From NCBI RefSeq assembly GCF_019200975.1, contig NZ_JAHTMR010000020.1, positions 1 through 64,000 on the forward strand: a stretch of 64,000 nt of DNA. The letters are read 5' to 3'. This stretch comes from Pseudomonas sp. PD9R. Lineage in GTDB: Bacteria > Pseudomonadota > Gammaproteobacteria > Pseudomonadales > Pseudomonadaceae. Of this stretch, positions 16,438-25,204 are shown piece by piece. A model generated the notes under the pieces. That model was not told where the DNA came from. It made no database searches and saw only the letters and a program-made list of their open reading frames with translations. Each line of letters begins with the position of its first letter. Within the stretch, counting starts at the first letter, position 1. The translations under genes were made by a program, and so were the position numbers.

Positions 16438-17792
16438 CTCGCGACCGGCGTACGCATGGTGACGAATTCTTCGGCGGCCGTCGGGTGCACGCCGATGGTT
16501 TCGTCGAAGTGGCGCTTGGTGGCGCCAGCCTTCAATGCAATCGCCAGGCCTTGAACAATTTCACCGGCCTCGGGGCCGACCATGTGACAACCTAGTACCT
16601 TGTCGGTCTTGGCGTCCACCACCAGCTTCATCAGCGTACGCTCCTGGCATTCGGTCAGGGTCAGCTTCATTGGCCGGAAGCGGCTTTCGAAGATCTGCAC
16701 TTCGAGACCAGCATCGCGCGCCTCTTCTTCGGTCAAACCGACGGTGCCGATGTTTGGCAAGCTGAACACCGCCGTCGGGATCATTTTGTAATCCACCGGA
16801 CGATATTGTTCAGGCTTGAACAAGCGACGAGCAACGGCCATGCCCTCGGCCAACGCCACCGGCGTCAGCTGGACCCGACCAATCACATCGCCCAACGCCA
16901 GAATCGACGGCTCGGCGGTTTGATACAGCTCGTCCACTTCGACGAAACCTTTCTTGTCGAGCTTCACTCCGGTGTTTTCCAACCCCAGATTGTCCAGCAT
17001 CGGACGACGACCGGTGGCGTAGAACACACAATCGGCTTCCAACTGGCGGCCATCCTTGAGCGTCACTTTCAGGCTGCCGTCGGCTTGTTTGTCGATACGC
17101 TCAATATCCGAGTTAAATTGCAGGTCCATACCGCGCTTGGTCAACTCCTCCTGCAAATGCGTGCGCACGGAACCGTCGAAGCCCCGCAGGAACAACTCGC
17201 CGCGGTAAAGCAGCGTGGTCTGCGCGCCCAGACCATGGAAGATCCCGGCGAACTCAACGGCGATGTAACCGCCGCCCACCACCAGCACACGCTTGGGCAG
17301 CTCTTTGAGGAAGAACGCCTGATTGGAACTGATGGCGTGCTCATGCCCCGGAATCTCTGGAATCTGCGGCCAGCCACCGGTCGCGATCAGGATATTTTTC
17401 GCGGTGAAGCGCTCGCCATTGATCTCGACCTGATGCGGGTCGACGATCTTGGCGTGGCCCTCGTGCAGCGTCACGCCACTGTTGACCAGAAGGGTACGGT
17501 AAATGCCGTTCAGTCGATTGATCTCGCGATCCTTGTTGGCGATCAGCGTCGCCCAATCGAACTGCGCTTCGTCCAGAGTCCAGCCGAACCCGGAAGCCTG
17601 CTCAAAGTCCTCGGCAAAGTGCGCGCCGTAGACCAGCAATTTTTTCGGCACACACCCGACGTTCACACACGTACCACCCAGGTAACGGCTCTCAGCCACA
17701 GCCACTTTCGCACCGAAACCTGCCGCGAATCGCGCAGCACGCACACCACCAGAACCGGCACCAATCACATAAAGGTCAAAATCGTAGGCCAT
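16434..17792 (-). CDS. gor: Glutathione-disulfide reductase
   Basis: NADPH-dependent flavoenzyme that keeps glutathione reduced; 452 aa, the family norm. The FAD motif is VIGAGSGGVRAARFA. The redox-active disulfide is CVNVGC in GGTCVNVGCVPKKLL. The NADPH fold is VVGGGYIAVEFAGIF and the catalytic His is in GVHPTAAEEFVTM. A GGAGAT ribosome site precedes the ATG. The gene converges with the KfrA-like gene, sharing four bases. Confidence 0.96.
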   Translation of the reverse strand: MAYDFDLYVIGAGSGGVRAARFAAGFGAKVAVAESRYLGGTCVNVGCVPKKLLVYGAHFAEDFEQASGFGWTLDEAQFDWATLIANKDREINRLNGIYRTLLVNSGVTLHEGHAKIVDPHQVEINGERFTAKNILIATGGWPQIPEIPGHEHAISSNQAFFLKELPKRVLVVGGGYIAVEFAGIFHGLGAQTTLLYRGELFLRGFDGSVRTHLQEELTKRGMDLQFNSDIERIDKQADGSLKVTLKDGRQLEADCVFYATGRRPMLDNLGLENTGVKLDKKGFVEVDELYQTAEPSILALGDVIGRVQLTPVALAEGMAVARRLFKPEQYRPVDYKMIPTAVFSLPNIGTVGLTEEEARDAGLEVQIFESRFRPMKLTLTECQERTLMKLVVDAKTDKVLGCHMVGPEAGEIVQGLAIALKAGATKRHFDETIGVHPTAAEEFVTMRTPVAS

Positions 17793-17898
17793 TGTCTATC
17801 TCCTCGGCAGGCAAACAGCATACCTGCGGGCGGCCATTGAGCAAGCATTGCACTGAAATGCTCAGGCCGTGCGATGGCGGCCCAACCTTCGTTTTCGA

Positions 17899-19428
17899 TC
17901 AGTGTCCCTCTGCAGATTGTGTTTTCGGTGTCCGAAAACTACGCCAAGCAATCAAAATCGCCATGAGTGCCAGGCCGAACGTCAGCCACGAAACCAAACC
18001 TATCCCACCTTCGAATGCCCTTCCCGCCTGCACCATCAATTCTCTCGCTTGATCACCCGACAAGTCTGCGGCCACATGATGGGCGCCAGATAGCGTCTCA
18101 CTGGCCAGCATCATCTGTACTTCGTTCAGGAACTCCGGAAGCTGCAACGCACCGCGATAGTACGCGGTGACGAGACCGCCGAGCACAGTCGTCCCCAAAA
18201 CCACGCCCACTTCATAGGCCGTTTCGCTAATGGCCGACGCAGCGCCCGCCTTTGCCGGCGATGCGGCTGACAAAATTACATCATTGGACACCGTCGCGAT
18301 CGCGCCCACGCCAATGTTCAGCAAAGCAAAAGCCACCGCTAGAACGATCAGGCTACTGCCCATGCTTGCGACCAGCAAAAACGCCGCGCCAGCAAATGCC
18401 ATCAAAATCGGTATAAGTACATGCACCTTTAATCGCTGCGCGACAGGGACAATCGCCATTCCCACGACAATCGCCATCACCTGACCAGGCACCAGCGCGA
18501 GACTGGCACTTAAGGGCGACATCTGAAGAACGATTTGCAAGAACTGAGTAGCGAAGAAAACGAAGCCAACCAGGAATGCGAGGCTCATCAGATTGATCAG
18601 GACCGATCCGCTAAAGGTGCCATTTCGGAACAGACTCAGATCCATCAGCGGCACCGACAGACGTGACTGCCGACGCACAAACTTCCAGCCCGAAACTGTG
18701 CCTACTGCAAATGCTGTCAGCGCCATCCAGTCGACACCATTACTGGCGCTGTGTTTAATGCCATAAACAATGGCACCGAGGGCCATCATCGATTGCAGGA
18801 TGCTTATCGGATCCAACGGTCCTGACGCATCTCGCTCGGATTCGGGCAACAACAGTGGCCCCAATACCAGCAGTGGCACCAACACGGGAACCGCCAACAG
18901 GAAAATCGACCCCCAACTGAAGAATTCCAATAACACCCCGCCCACTAAAGGACCGAGTGCCGAGCCTACCGTCAATGTCGTTGCCCAAATCGCGACTGCT
19001 AATCTCCGTTCTTCTCGATCCTCGAACACCGAACGTATCAATGCCAAAGTTGAGGGCATCAACATCGCACCGAAAACGCCCATACAAGCTCGCCCGGCGA
19101 TCAGTTGTGTGGCGGAATCGGAATACGCGGTTAGCACCGACACAACGGCAAAACCCAAAGACCCGGCCAACAACAACTTACGATGACCGATTCGATCTCC
19201 CAGACTACCCATCGACACCAGCAATCCCGCCAATACCAGCGAATAAGCATCGATCATCCACAACTGCTGGCTAGCACTCGGACGCAGCGCCTCGGCAATC
19301 TTTGGTAAGGCGAATCCAAGTACTGTGTTGTCAACTGTTACCAGTAAGACCGGGAGCATCAGTACGCTTAGGCCTAACCAACGTTTTGATCTTGATCCTC
19401 GGTGTGTCGCCTCATTTATTAATGCCAT
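17899..19428 (-). CDS. MFS drug exporter, DHA2 family (SmvA/QacA-like)
   Basis: 14-segment drug:H+ antiporter of the DHA2 branch, 509 aa, close to SmvA/LfrA-type exporters. The conserved D and R motifs are seen in LLVTVDNTVLGFALPKIAE (TM1) and SMGSLGDRIGHRKLLLAGS (loop 2-3), with the motif C-like VGSALGPLVGGVLLEFF in TM5. A GGAG site precedes the start. It is the first of a run of lower-GC genes and lies downstream of the broken aminophenylalanine-type genes in the same direction. It may have been the export or self-resistance pump of that lost pathway, but it could equally be an independent gene. Confidence 0.85.
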   Translation of the reverse strand: MALINEATHRGSRSKRWLGLSVLMLPVLLVTVDNTVLGFALPKIAEALRPSASQQLWMIDAYSLVLAGLLVSMGSLGDRIGHRKLLLAGSLGFAVVSVLTAYSDSATQLIAGRACMGVFGAMLMPSTLALIRSVFEDREERRLAVAIWATTLTVGSALGPLVGGVLLEFFSWGSIFLLAVPVLVPLLVLGPLLLPESERDASGPLDPISILQSMMALGAIVYGIKHSASNGVDWMALTAFAVGTVSGWKFVRRQSRLSVPLMDLSLFRNGTFSGSVLINLMSLAFLVGFVFFATQFLQIVLQMSPLSASLALVPGQVMAIVVGMAIVPVAQRLKVHVLIPILMAFAGAAFLLVASMGSSLIVLAVAFALLNIGVGAIATVSNDVILSAASPAKAGAASAISETAYEVGVVLGTTVLGGLVTAYYRGALQLPEFLNEVQMMLASETLSGAHHVAADLSGDQARELMVQAGRAFEGGIGLVSWLTFGLALMAILIAWRSFRTPKTQSAEGH

Positions 19429-19521
19429 GGGTAAAACTCCTTACCGCACACAAAAATTCACGGGGCATTTTTCGATGCGCCCGTGAAACGCTTCCTACGC
19501 GCTTCCTTGGCGAGGATTTAA

Positions 19522-20394
19522 TCAGTTCAGCAATGAAAAAACGTGCTGACAATCGACAGCCCCCGAATTTAAACGGCGGCCCAATGCGTTTGAAACGTCT
19601 TGTAGATCGCTTCGGAACTCGTCGTAATCCCGAATACGGACATTTTTTATCAAGCGTTCCATCCCTTCCGCTAGCGCGGCGCGCTGGTGCCTGGCCTGGT
19701 CATTTTCTAGCTGTATATCCCAGTAGACTTCAGGCGGATTCACCAGAACCCGGGACAGTAACGCCATCATTGTGCGCATCGGTGGTGGCATCACCTCAAG
19801 AGCGCTGTCGAGATCCAGCGAAGACCTTGCCAACGCTAGACCGAACCCAAGAATTGCGGCATGAGGCAGTGCCTGACAGAGAGCCATGAGCTCATCATGA
19901 GCCACCGGAGTCATTCGCTTTATCTTCATCCCAGCCCCCATCAGGTGTTGCTCGATGAAGGTCGAAGGCGAGTCTCCGTCTTCCAGGCAAATTGCGACGG
20001 TACGTCCCTGAACGGAAAGCTTGGGTGAAAACATCGGATTGACACCGACAAATGGCTGCTGGGACGAGGCACCCTTCAATGCTCTGTAAAATGGCTCCTG
20101 AACAGAACAAGTCGGTATGAACACAACATCGCTCGAGACGGAGCCGACAACCCAAGGTATTGCCCGGATAGCCACGCTTTCGGGCAGCGCAAAAACCACT
20201 GCAACCGCCCCTTGGAAGATCTGCTCGATGTTGCTGAACGGACTTGTAACATCAACTTCATAGAAGCCACGTCCCTGTTCGGAAGACCTGCGATCCACCA
20301 CCCGGACATCGTATCCATATTGCATAAGAATGCGGCTGATCAAGGAACCAACCAAACCCGCCCCACCCAATACGACAACCGTGTCGCTCATCAT
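19522..20394 (-). CDS. Prephenate dehydrogenase-like protein (PapC-type)
   Basis: TyrA/PapC family NAD(P)-dependent dehydrogenase, 290 aa. The Rossmann motif is VVVLGGAGLVGSLISRIL, followed by an acidic/basic turn (VRVVDRR) and the helical dehydrogenase domain (VAHDELMALCQALPHAAILG). PapC oxidises 4-amino-4-deoxyprephenate to 4-aminophenylpyruvate; TyrA uses prephenate. The PapC reading rests on its neighbour: the start overlaps (ATGA) the stop of an aminodeoxychorismate synthase remnant. No chorismate mutase (PapB) is visible nearby. The gene appears full length, but it is probably orphaned because the upstream enzymes are truncated. Confidence 0.75.
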   Translation of the reverse strand: MMSDTVVVLGGAGLVGSLISRILMQYGYDVRVVDRRSSEQGRGFYEVDVTSPFSNIEQIFQGAVAVVFALPESVAIRAIPWVVGSVSSDVVFIPTCSVQEPFYRALKGASSQQPFVGVNPMFSPKLSVQGRTVAICLEDGDSPSTFIEQHLMGAGMKIKRMTPVAHDELMALCQALPHAAILGFGLALARSSLDLDSALEVMPPPMRTMMALLSRVLVNPPEVYWDIQLENDQARHQRAALAEGMERLIKNVRIRDYDEFRSDLQDVSNALGRRLNSGAVDCQHVFSLLN

Positions 20395-20687
20395 GATTCG
20401 CTCCCGGCGACAAAGCTGTAATAAGGCACGCTAGCCTTAACCAAAGTTTCTTCAAGCTCTTGCTGCGGATCGGAGTGCGCAACAATCGCACCACCAATTC
20501 CAAATTTCGCCTCCCTACCTTTAAGAACTGCTGTTCGGATGACAATACTCAGTTCCGCTCCACCACTGAAAGATAACCAGCCTAATGCGCCTGAGTAGAC
20601 ACCACGAGCAGAAGACTCCAATACGTCAATAATCTCCATCGTGCGTTTCTTCGGTGCTCCCGTCATTGAGCCGCCTGGGAAACAGCC
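20391..20687 (-). pseudogene. Aminodeoxychorismate synthase remnant (PabB/PapA C-terminus)
   Basis: Only the last ~100 residues of a chorismate-binding enzyme remain. The hallmark GCFPGGSMTGAPKKRTMEII is present, followed by GVYSGALGWLSFSGGAELSI and the terminal GGAIVAHSDPQQELEET. Reading upstream, a stop comes directly before GCFPGG, so at least ~300 residues of the synthase domain, and any glutaminase domain, are gone. The junction falls within a few bases of the stop of the next remnant, which points to an internal deletion. The stop overlaps the PapC-like start, showing the original operon arrangement. Confidence 0.85.
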
Positions 20688-20691
20688 TCAG

Positions 20692-21084
20692 TCAGGCGTG
20701 ATCCAGCTGATTGATAGCAGGCGTCCACAATCCTTTGCTCGTCATAGCCGCTAGAGCCTCCCCTAACAACCTGATGTCTTTGTCGCCGTGGCTTGCTGAT
20801 ATCGCAAAACGCAGCATCGCTTTGCCTTTGGCAATAATTGGATAAAACACCGGAAAGAGCAGCATGCCTTGGTCACGCAGAATTCTTGCAGCCTGCAAAC
20901 CCGCCGCCTCTGTTTCAAAGAAGGCTCCTCTGACAGGTGACTGAATACCTGCGTTGAGCAACCGGTTATCGGTGAGGGAATCTAAAAGGCTGACATTTTC
21001 CCAAAGTCGCCGTTGCGGCACATCGAGCTCTCCACTGAGATGGATTTTCGCCGAGGCAACGTTCGCTGCCAGCATGGGCACCAT
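20692..21084 (-). pseudogene. Alpha-oxoamine synthase remnant (AONS/KBL C-terminus)
   Basis: About 130 residues matching the C-terminal domain of PLP-dependent alpha-oxoamine synthases (8-amino-7-oxononanoate synthase, 2-amino-3-ketobutyrate CoA ligase). LLFPVFYPIIAKGKAMLRFA followed by ISASHGDKDI corresponds to the family's VxxPVVPxGxARxR...SAxHT block. The catalytic Lys region and the whole N-terminal two thirds are missing, so it cannot be active. At its 5' end the sequence runs into a fragment in the opposite orientation. Confidence 0.75.
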
Positions 21085-22621
21085 AATGGAATGTCCGTTT
21101 ATCCCTCGCCCTCACAGCAAAGTCATTCACAAGTGGCTGGAGACCAGCGCTGGGCTGCGATCGGGAGTTAATGTTCTCGATTTGTGTGCTGGAAGTGGCG
21201 CGATTGGCTTGGCGATCGCGCGGCGCAGACCGGATCTGAATGTGACATGCGTGGAGTTCCAATTCCGGCGGAGGCGTAAATGACGGATGCAAGTTATTTA
21301 TCAGCTGTTGGTAATTGCGTGACAGCCCTTCATCTAGCAGAGGGAACCAATAAGGTTTTATATCCCAACGATACTCATACCCAGTAGCAAACATCTGCTG
21401 TACCGTTTCCCTGACTGTATGTTCGCGGGCAAACCCAGATAACGGAGCACGGACAGGTTTGAAGGGACTGAGATCTAGGTCGGGAGTATCCGCACCGGTG
21501 AGGCAATCAGCTATATACCGCGCTAACAACGGTGATTGGTGTAGGCCATCTCGGTAGGTACCTGTTGCAAGCCAAAGACCTTCGATGCCGCACTCGCCAA
21601 TCAATGGAAAACCATCTGCTGGAATTGGTCTGTTGCCAACCTGTATGGAAATAATTTCAGCACCATGAAGATCCAGGTTCAGTTGGTCAACAGCACAATC
21701 AAGTAAAAACTGAACATCCGACACAAGAGCCTGTTGCTTTGGCAGCTCCGAAATAATGTTAGTTGCCCCTAGATACAATACTCCGTCCCCACGAGGGACA
21801 CAGTGCAAGCCACATGCAAAGGCACGATTTGGCGTCCGTATGACAGAACTCGGCAAATCGACCCCTTCTGGCATCTTTACAAGAATGGAGACGCCATAAC
21901 CACTGAACAACGGTGGAATTTTCTTCACAAAGTCGAAGTCACTGAGTAAATCTAGAGATTGCACGCCTGCGGCAACCACAACCTTCTTTGCCCAGAGAAC
22001 CTCCCCACTGCATAACTCGACACCAGTTACTACCCCACCCTCAGCCAATACTCGCTTAGCGGTCTCGTTTTTCAGAACCCCACCTTCGGTGACAAACGCA
22101 GCATCCAGTTTTTCCAGCAAAAGATGCGAGTTCACGGAATGCTCGTTTGGTATGTACAATCCCCGTAGTGGGCGAACCAGATGATTGGGCTTAAGCCACT
22201 CCATCTCGCGTGGATCAATAATTTCGAATGGTTCACCATGCTCACGAAGGGTACTCTCGATAGTGTCATAGTTAACGCCATCTACCTCATCCATGCCGGC
22301 GGTATTGAGGAGAACATGGGTCCCAATTGCTGTAAATAACGAGCTAGCATCACCTGAAGAAACTGCTAAACGCTCCGCCCAGCTTGACCACAGGTATTGA
22401 GCTTGTCGGTCCATGTCTAATTTCAATCGACCATAATCACTTGCAAGTAGCCCGCTTGTTACCTCTCCAAAGCATCCATTCATCGCCCCAGCAGCCTTTG
22501 ACGCTGCATTTGTACGTTCAATCTCACCGACTCGACAGACGTTTAAACCACGCGTCGATAACTCATACGAAATTGAACCACCTACTGCTCCAGCCCCCAC
22601 AACAATGACGTCGAACTCCAT
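20966..22621 (-). CDS. FAD-dependent oxidoreductase (DAO/ThiO-like), rearranged 3' end
   Basis: Flavoprotein of the D-amino-acid oxidase/glycine oxidase superfamily. The FAD-binding motif is at the very start (MEFDVIVVGAGAVGGSISYE). Substrate-domain motifs include GVLYLGATNIISELPKQQ, and the C-terminal FAD contact is LWLATGTYRDGLHQSPLLA (about residue 390). Similarity seems to end near residue 450 (LHPSFTPPPE); the last ~100 codons read antisense through the methyltransferase and oxoamine-synthase remnants, so the natural C-terminus may be lost or altered. The start is ATG 22621 with GGAGG eight bases upstream. It was probably part of the same biosynthetic locus. Confidence 0.75.
   Translation of the reverse strand: MEFDVIVVGAGAVGGSISYELSTRGLNVCRVGEIERTNAASKAAGAMNGCFGEVTSGLLASDYGRLKLDMDRQAQYLWSSWAERLAVSSGDASSLFTAIGTHVLLNTAGMDEVDGVNYDTIESTLREHGEPFEIIDPREMEWLKPNHLVRPLRGLYIPNEHSVNSHLLLEKLDAAFVTEGGVLKNETAKRVLAEGGVVTGVELCSGEVLWAKKVVVAAGVQSLDLLSDFDFVKKIPPLFSGYGVSILVKMPEGVDLPSSVIRTPNRAFACGLHCVPRGDGVLYLGATNIISELPKQQALVSDVQFLLDCAVDQLNLDLHGAEIISIQVGNRPIPADGFPLIGECGIEGLWLATGTYRDGLHQSPLLARYIADCLTGADTPDLDLSPFKPVRAPLSGFAREHTVRETVQQMFATGYEYRWDIKPYWFPLLDEGLSRNYQQLINNLHPSFTPPPELELHACHIQIRSAPRDRQANRATSSTQIENINSRSQPSAGLQPLVNDFAVRARDKRTFHYGAHAGSERCLGENPSQWRARCAATATLGKCQPFRFPHR
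21086..21283 (+). pseudogene. HemK/PrmC-like methyltransferase fragment, inverted
   Basis: A ~60-residue plus-strand stretch reads as the start of a HemK-type SAM methyltransferase domain: FIPRPHSKVIHKWLE (cf. the family's fxPRPxTE motif), then GVNVLDLCAGSGAIGLAIAR and PDLNVTCVE. It stops before the catalytic NPPY motif. It lies in the opposite orientation to its neighbours and is sandwiched between the oxoamine-synthase remnant and the flavoprotein end, so an inversion with deletions is the simplest explanation. Confidence 0.65.
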
Positions 22622-23046
22622 GCCCCGACCTCCAGCACTAAACTGAAATTTAGAAAGAACGTCTTCATAATTAGAAAACAATTCAGTTCTATAACTCCAA
22701 CCCAATACAGTTCAACCGACAATTCATTTCATATTGTATCCGGGAAACAATTCGAAACATTATAAGCGCAGATGTAGGAATAGGACTTCAGATATCGAGA
22801 AACGAGCATATCCTAGCGTTTTAGAAACAGCATGATTGATAGATTTAGTTATCCTGCCGAGCACCTTTGGCAATCTCAGCAAATTAATGACTGGCAACTA
22901 CAAATCTTTAGATCGGAGGTTTGAACATTCTAAATGTTAAAGGGTATTGCTGTTGAAGTCCCTCCAAATTAGCGGTGGTTGCCACATGTGCCCAATGCCT
23001 GTTGGTAAATGAAGACTGAAGAATTTTATCTGAGCGTTACACGCAC
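22622..23046. other. AT-rich intergenic region upstream of the flavoprotein
   Basis: About 425 bases without a convincing gene, clearly richer in A and T than its surroundings. It probably contains the promoter of the decayed locus, reading left. I saw no tRNA, IS end or direct repeat marking an insertion boundary. Confidence 0.5.
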
Positions 23047-23083
23047 AAAAGCAAACGCCCCGAACAAGTCGGGGCGTTTGCTT
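23047..23083 (-). terminator. galU terminator
   Basis: Long perfect hairpin AAGCAAACGCCCCGA-ACAAG-TCGGGGCGTTTGCTT, flanked by A/T runs, about 65 bases after the galU stop. Confidence 0.9.
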
Positions 23084-23149
23084 GGTCCTTCAGCAGCGTG
23101 TTTTCACACAATCTGCCAAGGTAGATTTTTAATACAAGCAGGTCAGCTA

Positions 23150-23989
23150 TCAGTAAGCCTTACCAGTCTTATAGAAGTTCTCGAAGCAGAAGTTGGTGGC
23201 TTCGATGTAGCCTTCAGCGCCGCCGCAGTCAAAACGCTTGCCCTTGAACTTGTAGGCAATGACGCAACCGTTCTGCGCCTGTTTCATCAGGGCGTCGGTG
23301 ATCTGGATCTCGCCGCCCTTGCCTGGCTCGGTTTGCTTGATCAGGTCAAAGATGTCCGGCGTCAGGATGTAACGACCGATGATCGCCAGGTTCGATGGTG
23401 CATCTTCAGGGGCTGGCTTTTCGACCATGTTGCGGACGCGATACAGGTCATCACCGATCAAGTCGCCAGCGATCACGCCGTACTTGTTGGTTTCCAGCGG
23501 GTCGACTTCCTGAATCGCGATGATCGAGCAGCGGTACTGTTTGTACAGTTTGACCATCTGGGTCAGTACGCCGTCGCCATCGAGGTTGACGCACAAGTCA
23601 TCCGCCAGTACCACGGCGAAAGGTTCGTCGCCGATCAGTGGACGACCGGTCAGGATCGCGTGGCCCAGGCCTTTCATTTCGGTCTGACGGGTGTAGGAGA
23701 ACGAACACTCGTCGAGCAGCTTGCGGATGCCGACCAGGTATTTCTCCTTGTCAGTGCCCTTGATCTGGTTTTCCAGCTCGTAGCTGATGTCGAAATGGTC
23801 TTCCAAGGCGCGCTTGCCGCGACCGGTAACGATTGAGATTTCGGTCAAGCCAGCGTCCAGTGCTTCTTCGACGCCGTACTGGATCAGTGGCTTGTTCACC
23901 ACCGGCAGCATTTCTTTGGGCATGGCTTTAGTCGCTGGCAGGAAGCGAGTACCGTAACCGGCTGCTGGGAACAAGCATTTCTTGATCAT
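23150..23989 (-). CDS. galU: UTP-glucose-1-phosphate uridylyltransferase
   Basis: Makes UDP-glucose from UTP and glucose-1-phosphate for LPS core, exopolysaccharide and trehalose/glucan synthesis; 279 aa, the Pseudomonas norm. The nucleotide-binding signature is FPAAGYGTRFLPATKAMPKE, followed by EMLPVVNKPLIQYGVEEA. Further motifs are FAVVLADDLCVN (metal-binding Asp) and the sugar-phosphate site KGKRFDCGGAEGYIEA. It is a single-gene unit with its own terminator. Confidence 0.96.
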   Translation of the reverse strand: MIKKCLFPAAGYGTRFLPATKAMPKEMLPVVNKPLIQYGVEEALDAGLTEISIVTGRGKRALEDHFDISYELENQIKGTDKEKYLVGIRKLLDECSFSYTRQTEMKGLGHAILTGRPLIGDEPFAVVLADDLCVNLDGDGVLTQMVKLYKQYRCSIIAIQEVDPLETNKYGVIAGDLIGDDLYRVRNMVEKPAPEDAPSNLAIIGRYILTPDIFDLIKQTEPGKGGEIQITDALMKQAQNGCVIAYKFKGKRFDCGGAEGYIEATNFCFENFYKTGKAY

Positions 23990-24281
23990 AAAAGTCCTTG
24001 AAAGGGCTGTGTGTACGAGTTTCGGCGCAGTCTAATCAGGCGGCGTGCACCTTACAATGCCCCGCACTGGCTAACCGATGCCATCATAGAGAAATATTCT
24101 TGCGGATAGTTCCGCATACAGCTCAGCAGATCGATCAGCAGCCTGTTATTGATAGCAGACAACGCAAGGTTTGCACGGTCTGGCTAGCGAACGGCTGTTG
24201 CACCACGCTACACCCATCGGCACCTCTTGCGTGCATTTGACGCTATCATGGCGCAATTGAACCAGCCAACGAGGCAGATAG

Positions 24282-24470
24282 ATGTCGGAAGCAAAAAGCG
24301 TAAACGGGTACCTGATCAACAAGGCAAAGGACGGCCAATGGTGGGTAGCCAGCGCCGCCAGTGAGAATATCGCCGGCCCCTTCCCGACCGAAGCCATGGC
24401 AATCGAGGTGGCATCGGTGCTGGAACTTGAACACCCGGCGCCCAAGCGACGCGGCAAGGACAAGAACTGA
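24282..24470 (+). CDS. Small conserved hypothetical protein
   Basis: 62 aa, soluble, with a Lys/Arg-rich C-terminus (PKRRGKDKN) and the phrase GQWWVASAASENIAGPFPTE. It looks like a small Pseudomonas-conserved protein and has no domain I can name. A terminator follows closely, which supports expression as a single gene. The overlapping minus-strand frame is rejected because this one has gene-like codon use and a start spaced from GAGGCAG. Confidence 0.65.
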   Translation: MSEAKSVNGYLINKAKDGQWWVASAASENIAGPFPTEAMAIEVASVLELEHPAPKRRGKDKN

Positions 24471-24490
24471 TCCAGGTCAAACACGCCCAG

Positions 24491-24517
24491 AAGCCCTGCC
24501 ATTGCGCAGGGCTTTTT
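24491..24517 (+). terminator. Terminator after the 62-aa gene
   Basis: AGCCCTGC-CATT-GCGCAGGGCT hairpin followed by TTTTTT. Confidence 0.85.
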
Positions 24518-24609
24518 TGTGATTGCCGGCAAGAAGTGGCCTATCGCTATAACCTTTTGCAACTGGCGCTGTCACAGCCTTTGCCCACCCCCTTGATGAC
24601 GACAACGAC

Positions 24610-24891
24610 ATGACTAAATTTTTGCCATTGATTGCGGTATTGGCCCTGAATGGCTGCGCGACGTCTGAAACCACGTACCTGAATGATGGCGAACAAGGTC
24701 TGGCCATCGATTGCTCCGGGGAAGCCAATTCCTGGGCGACCTGTTACGAAAAAGCCGATGCGTCTTGCGCCGGCACCGGTTACCGGATCGTCGGCACTGA
24801 TGGCACACCTTCAACCAAGGAAAGCGACAAGACCCTGGGCGTCGACGTTGGCAATTACAAGACCCGCAGCGTCGTAGTGGTCTGCAAGTAA
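24610..24891 (+). CDS. Small putative lipoprotein
   Basis: 93 aa with a lipoprotein signal: MTKFLPLIAVLALNGCATSE, with lipobox LNGC at residues 13-16. The mature part has four further cysteines (IDCSGEANSWATC, ADASCAGTGYRI and a terminal VVVCK), which suggests disulfides in the periplasm. It resembles small secreted proteins common in Pseudomonas. Function is unknown. The ribosome site is weak. Confidence 0.65.
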   Translation: MTKFLPLIAVLALNGCATSETTYLNDGEQGLAIDCSGEANSWATCYEKADASCAGTGYRIVGTDGTPSTKESDKTLGVDVGNYKTRSVVVVCK

Positions 24892-24901
24892 GCGCCCTGC
24901 C

Positions 24902-25132
24902 CTACATATGGATTTCGGCGAACTTGATCCCGAGACTGCGCACGATCTCAATCAGTTCGTCGAGGCTGCCGAAAGATTCGACTTCGTCGTTGTCATCCAC
25001 CAGGAAAAAACTGCGCCCGGCGCTTTTCTTGAAGAAAACAATCCATTCTCCCGGATTCGCCGGGTTCTGAATCACATGGGTGGCAGAGATAAGACCCTCT
25101 GCGTGCCGTTCCCGTACCCGCTCTCGCTTCAT
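24902..25132 (-). CDS. Small conserved hypothetical protein
   Basis: 76 aa from ATG 25132 (MKRERVRERHAEGLISATHV) with GGAGT seven bases upstream. It has a basic start, then a compact alpha/beta sequence with GEWIVFFKKSAGRSFFLVDD, which looks like a small fold of unknown role. It converges with the putative lipoprotein, leaving ten bases between stops. No family name can be given. Confidence 0.6.
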   Translation of the reverse strand: MKRERVRERHAEGLISATHVIQNPANPGEWIVFFKKSAGRSFFLVDDNDEVESFGSLDELIEIVRSLGIKFAEIHM

Positions 25133-25204
25133 GCTCGACTCCAGAAATGACAATGCCGCCAAAACGTTGCTTTGGCGGCATCGGTGCTGATTGTCGACAT
25201 TCTA

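Noticed and set aside
16806..17840. 344-codon plus-strand frame over gor
   Set aside because: Antisense to a full glutathione reductase with all motifs.
24146..24562. 138-codon minus-strand frame opposite the 62-aa gene
   Set aside because: Spans the terminator hairpin of the plus-strand gene and has no ribosome site; the plus-strand gene fits better.
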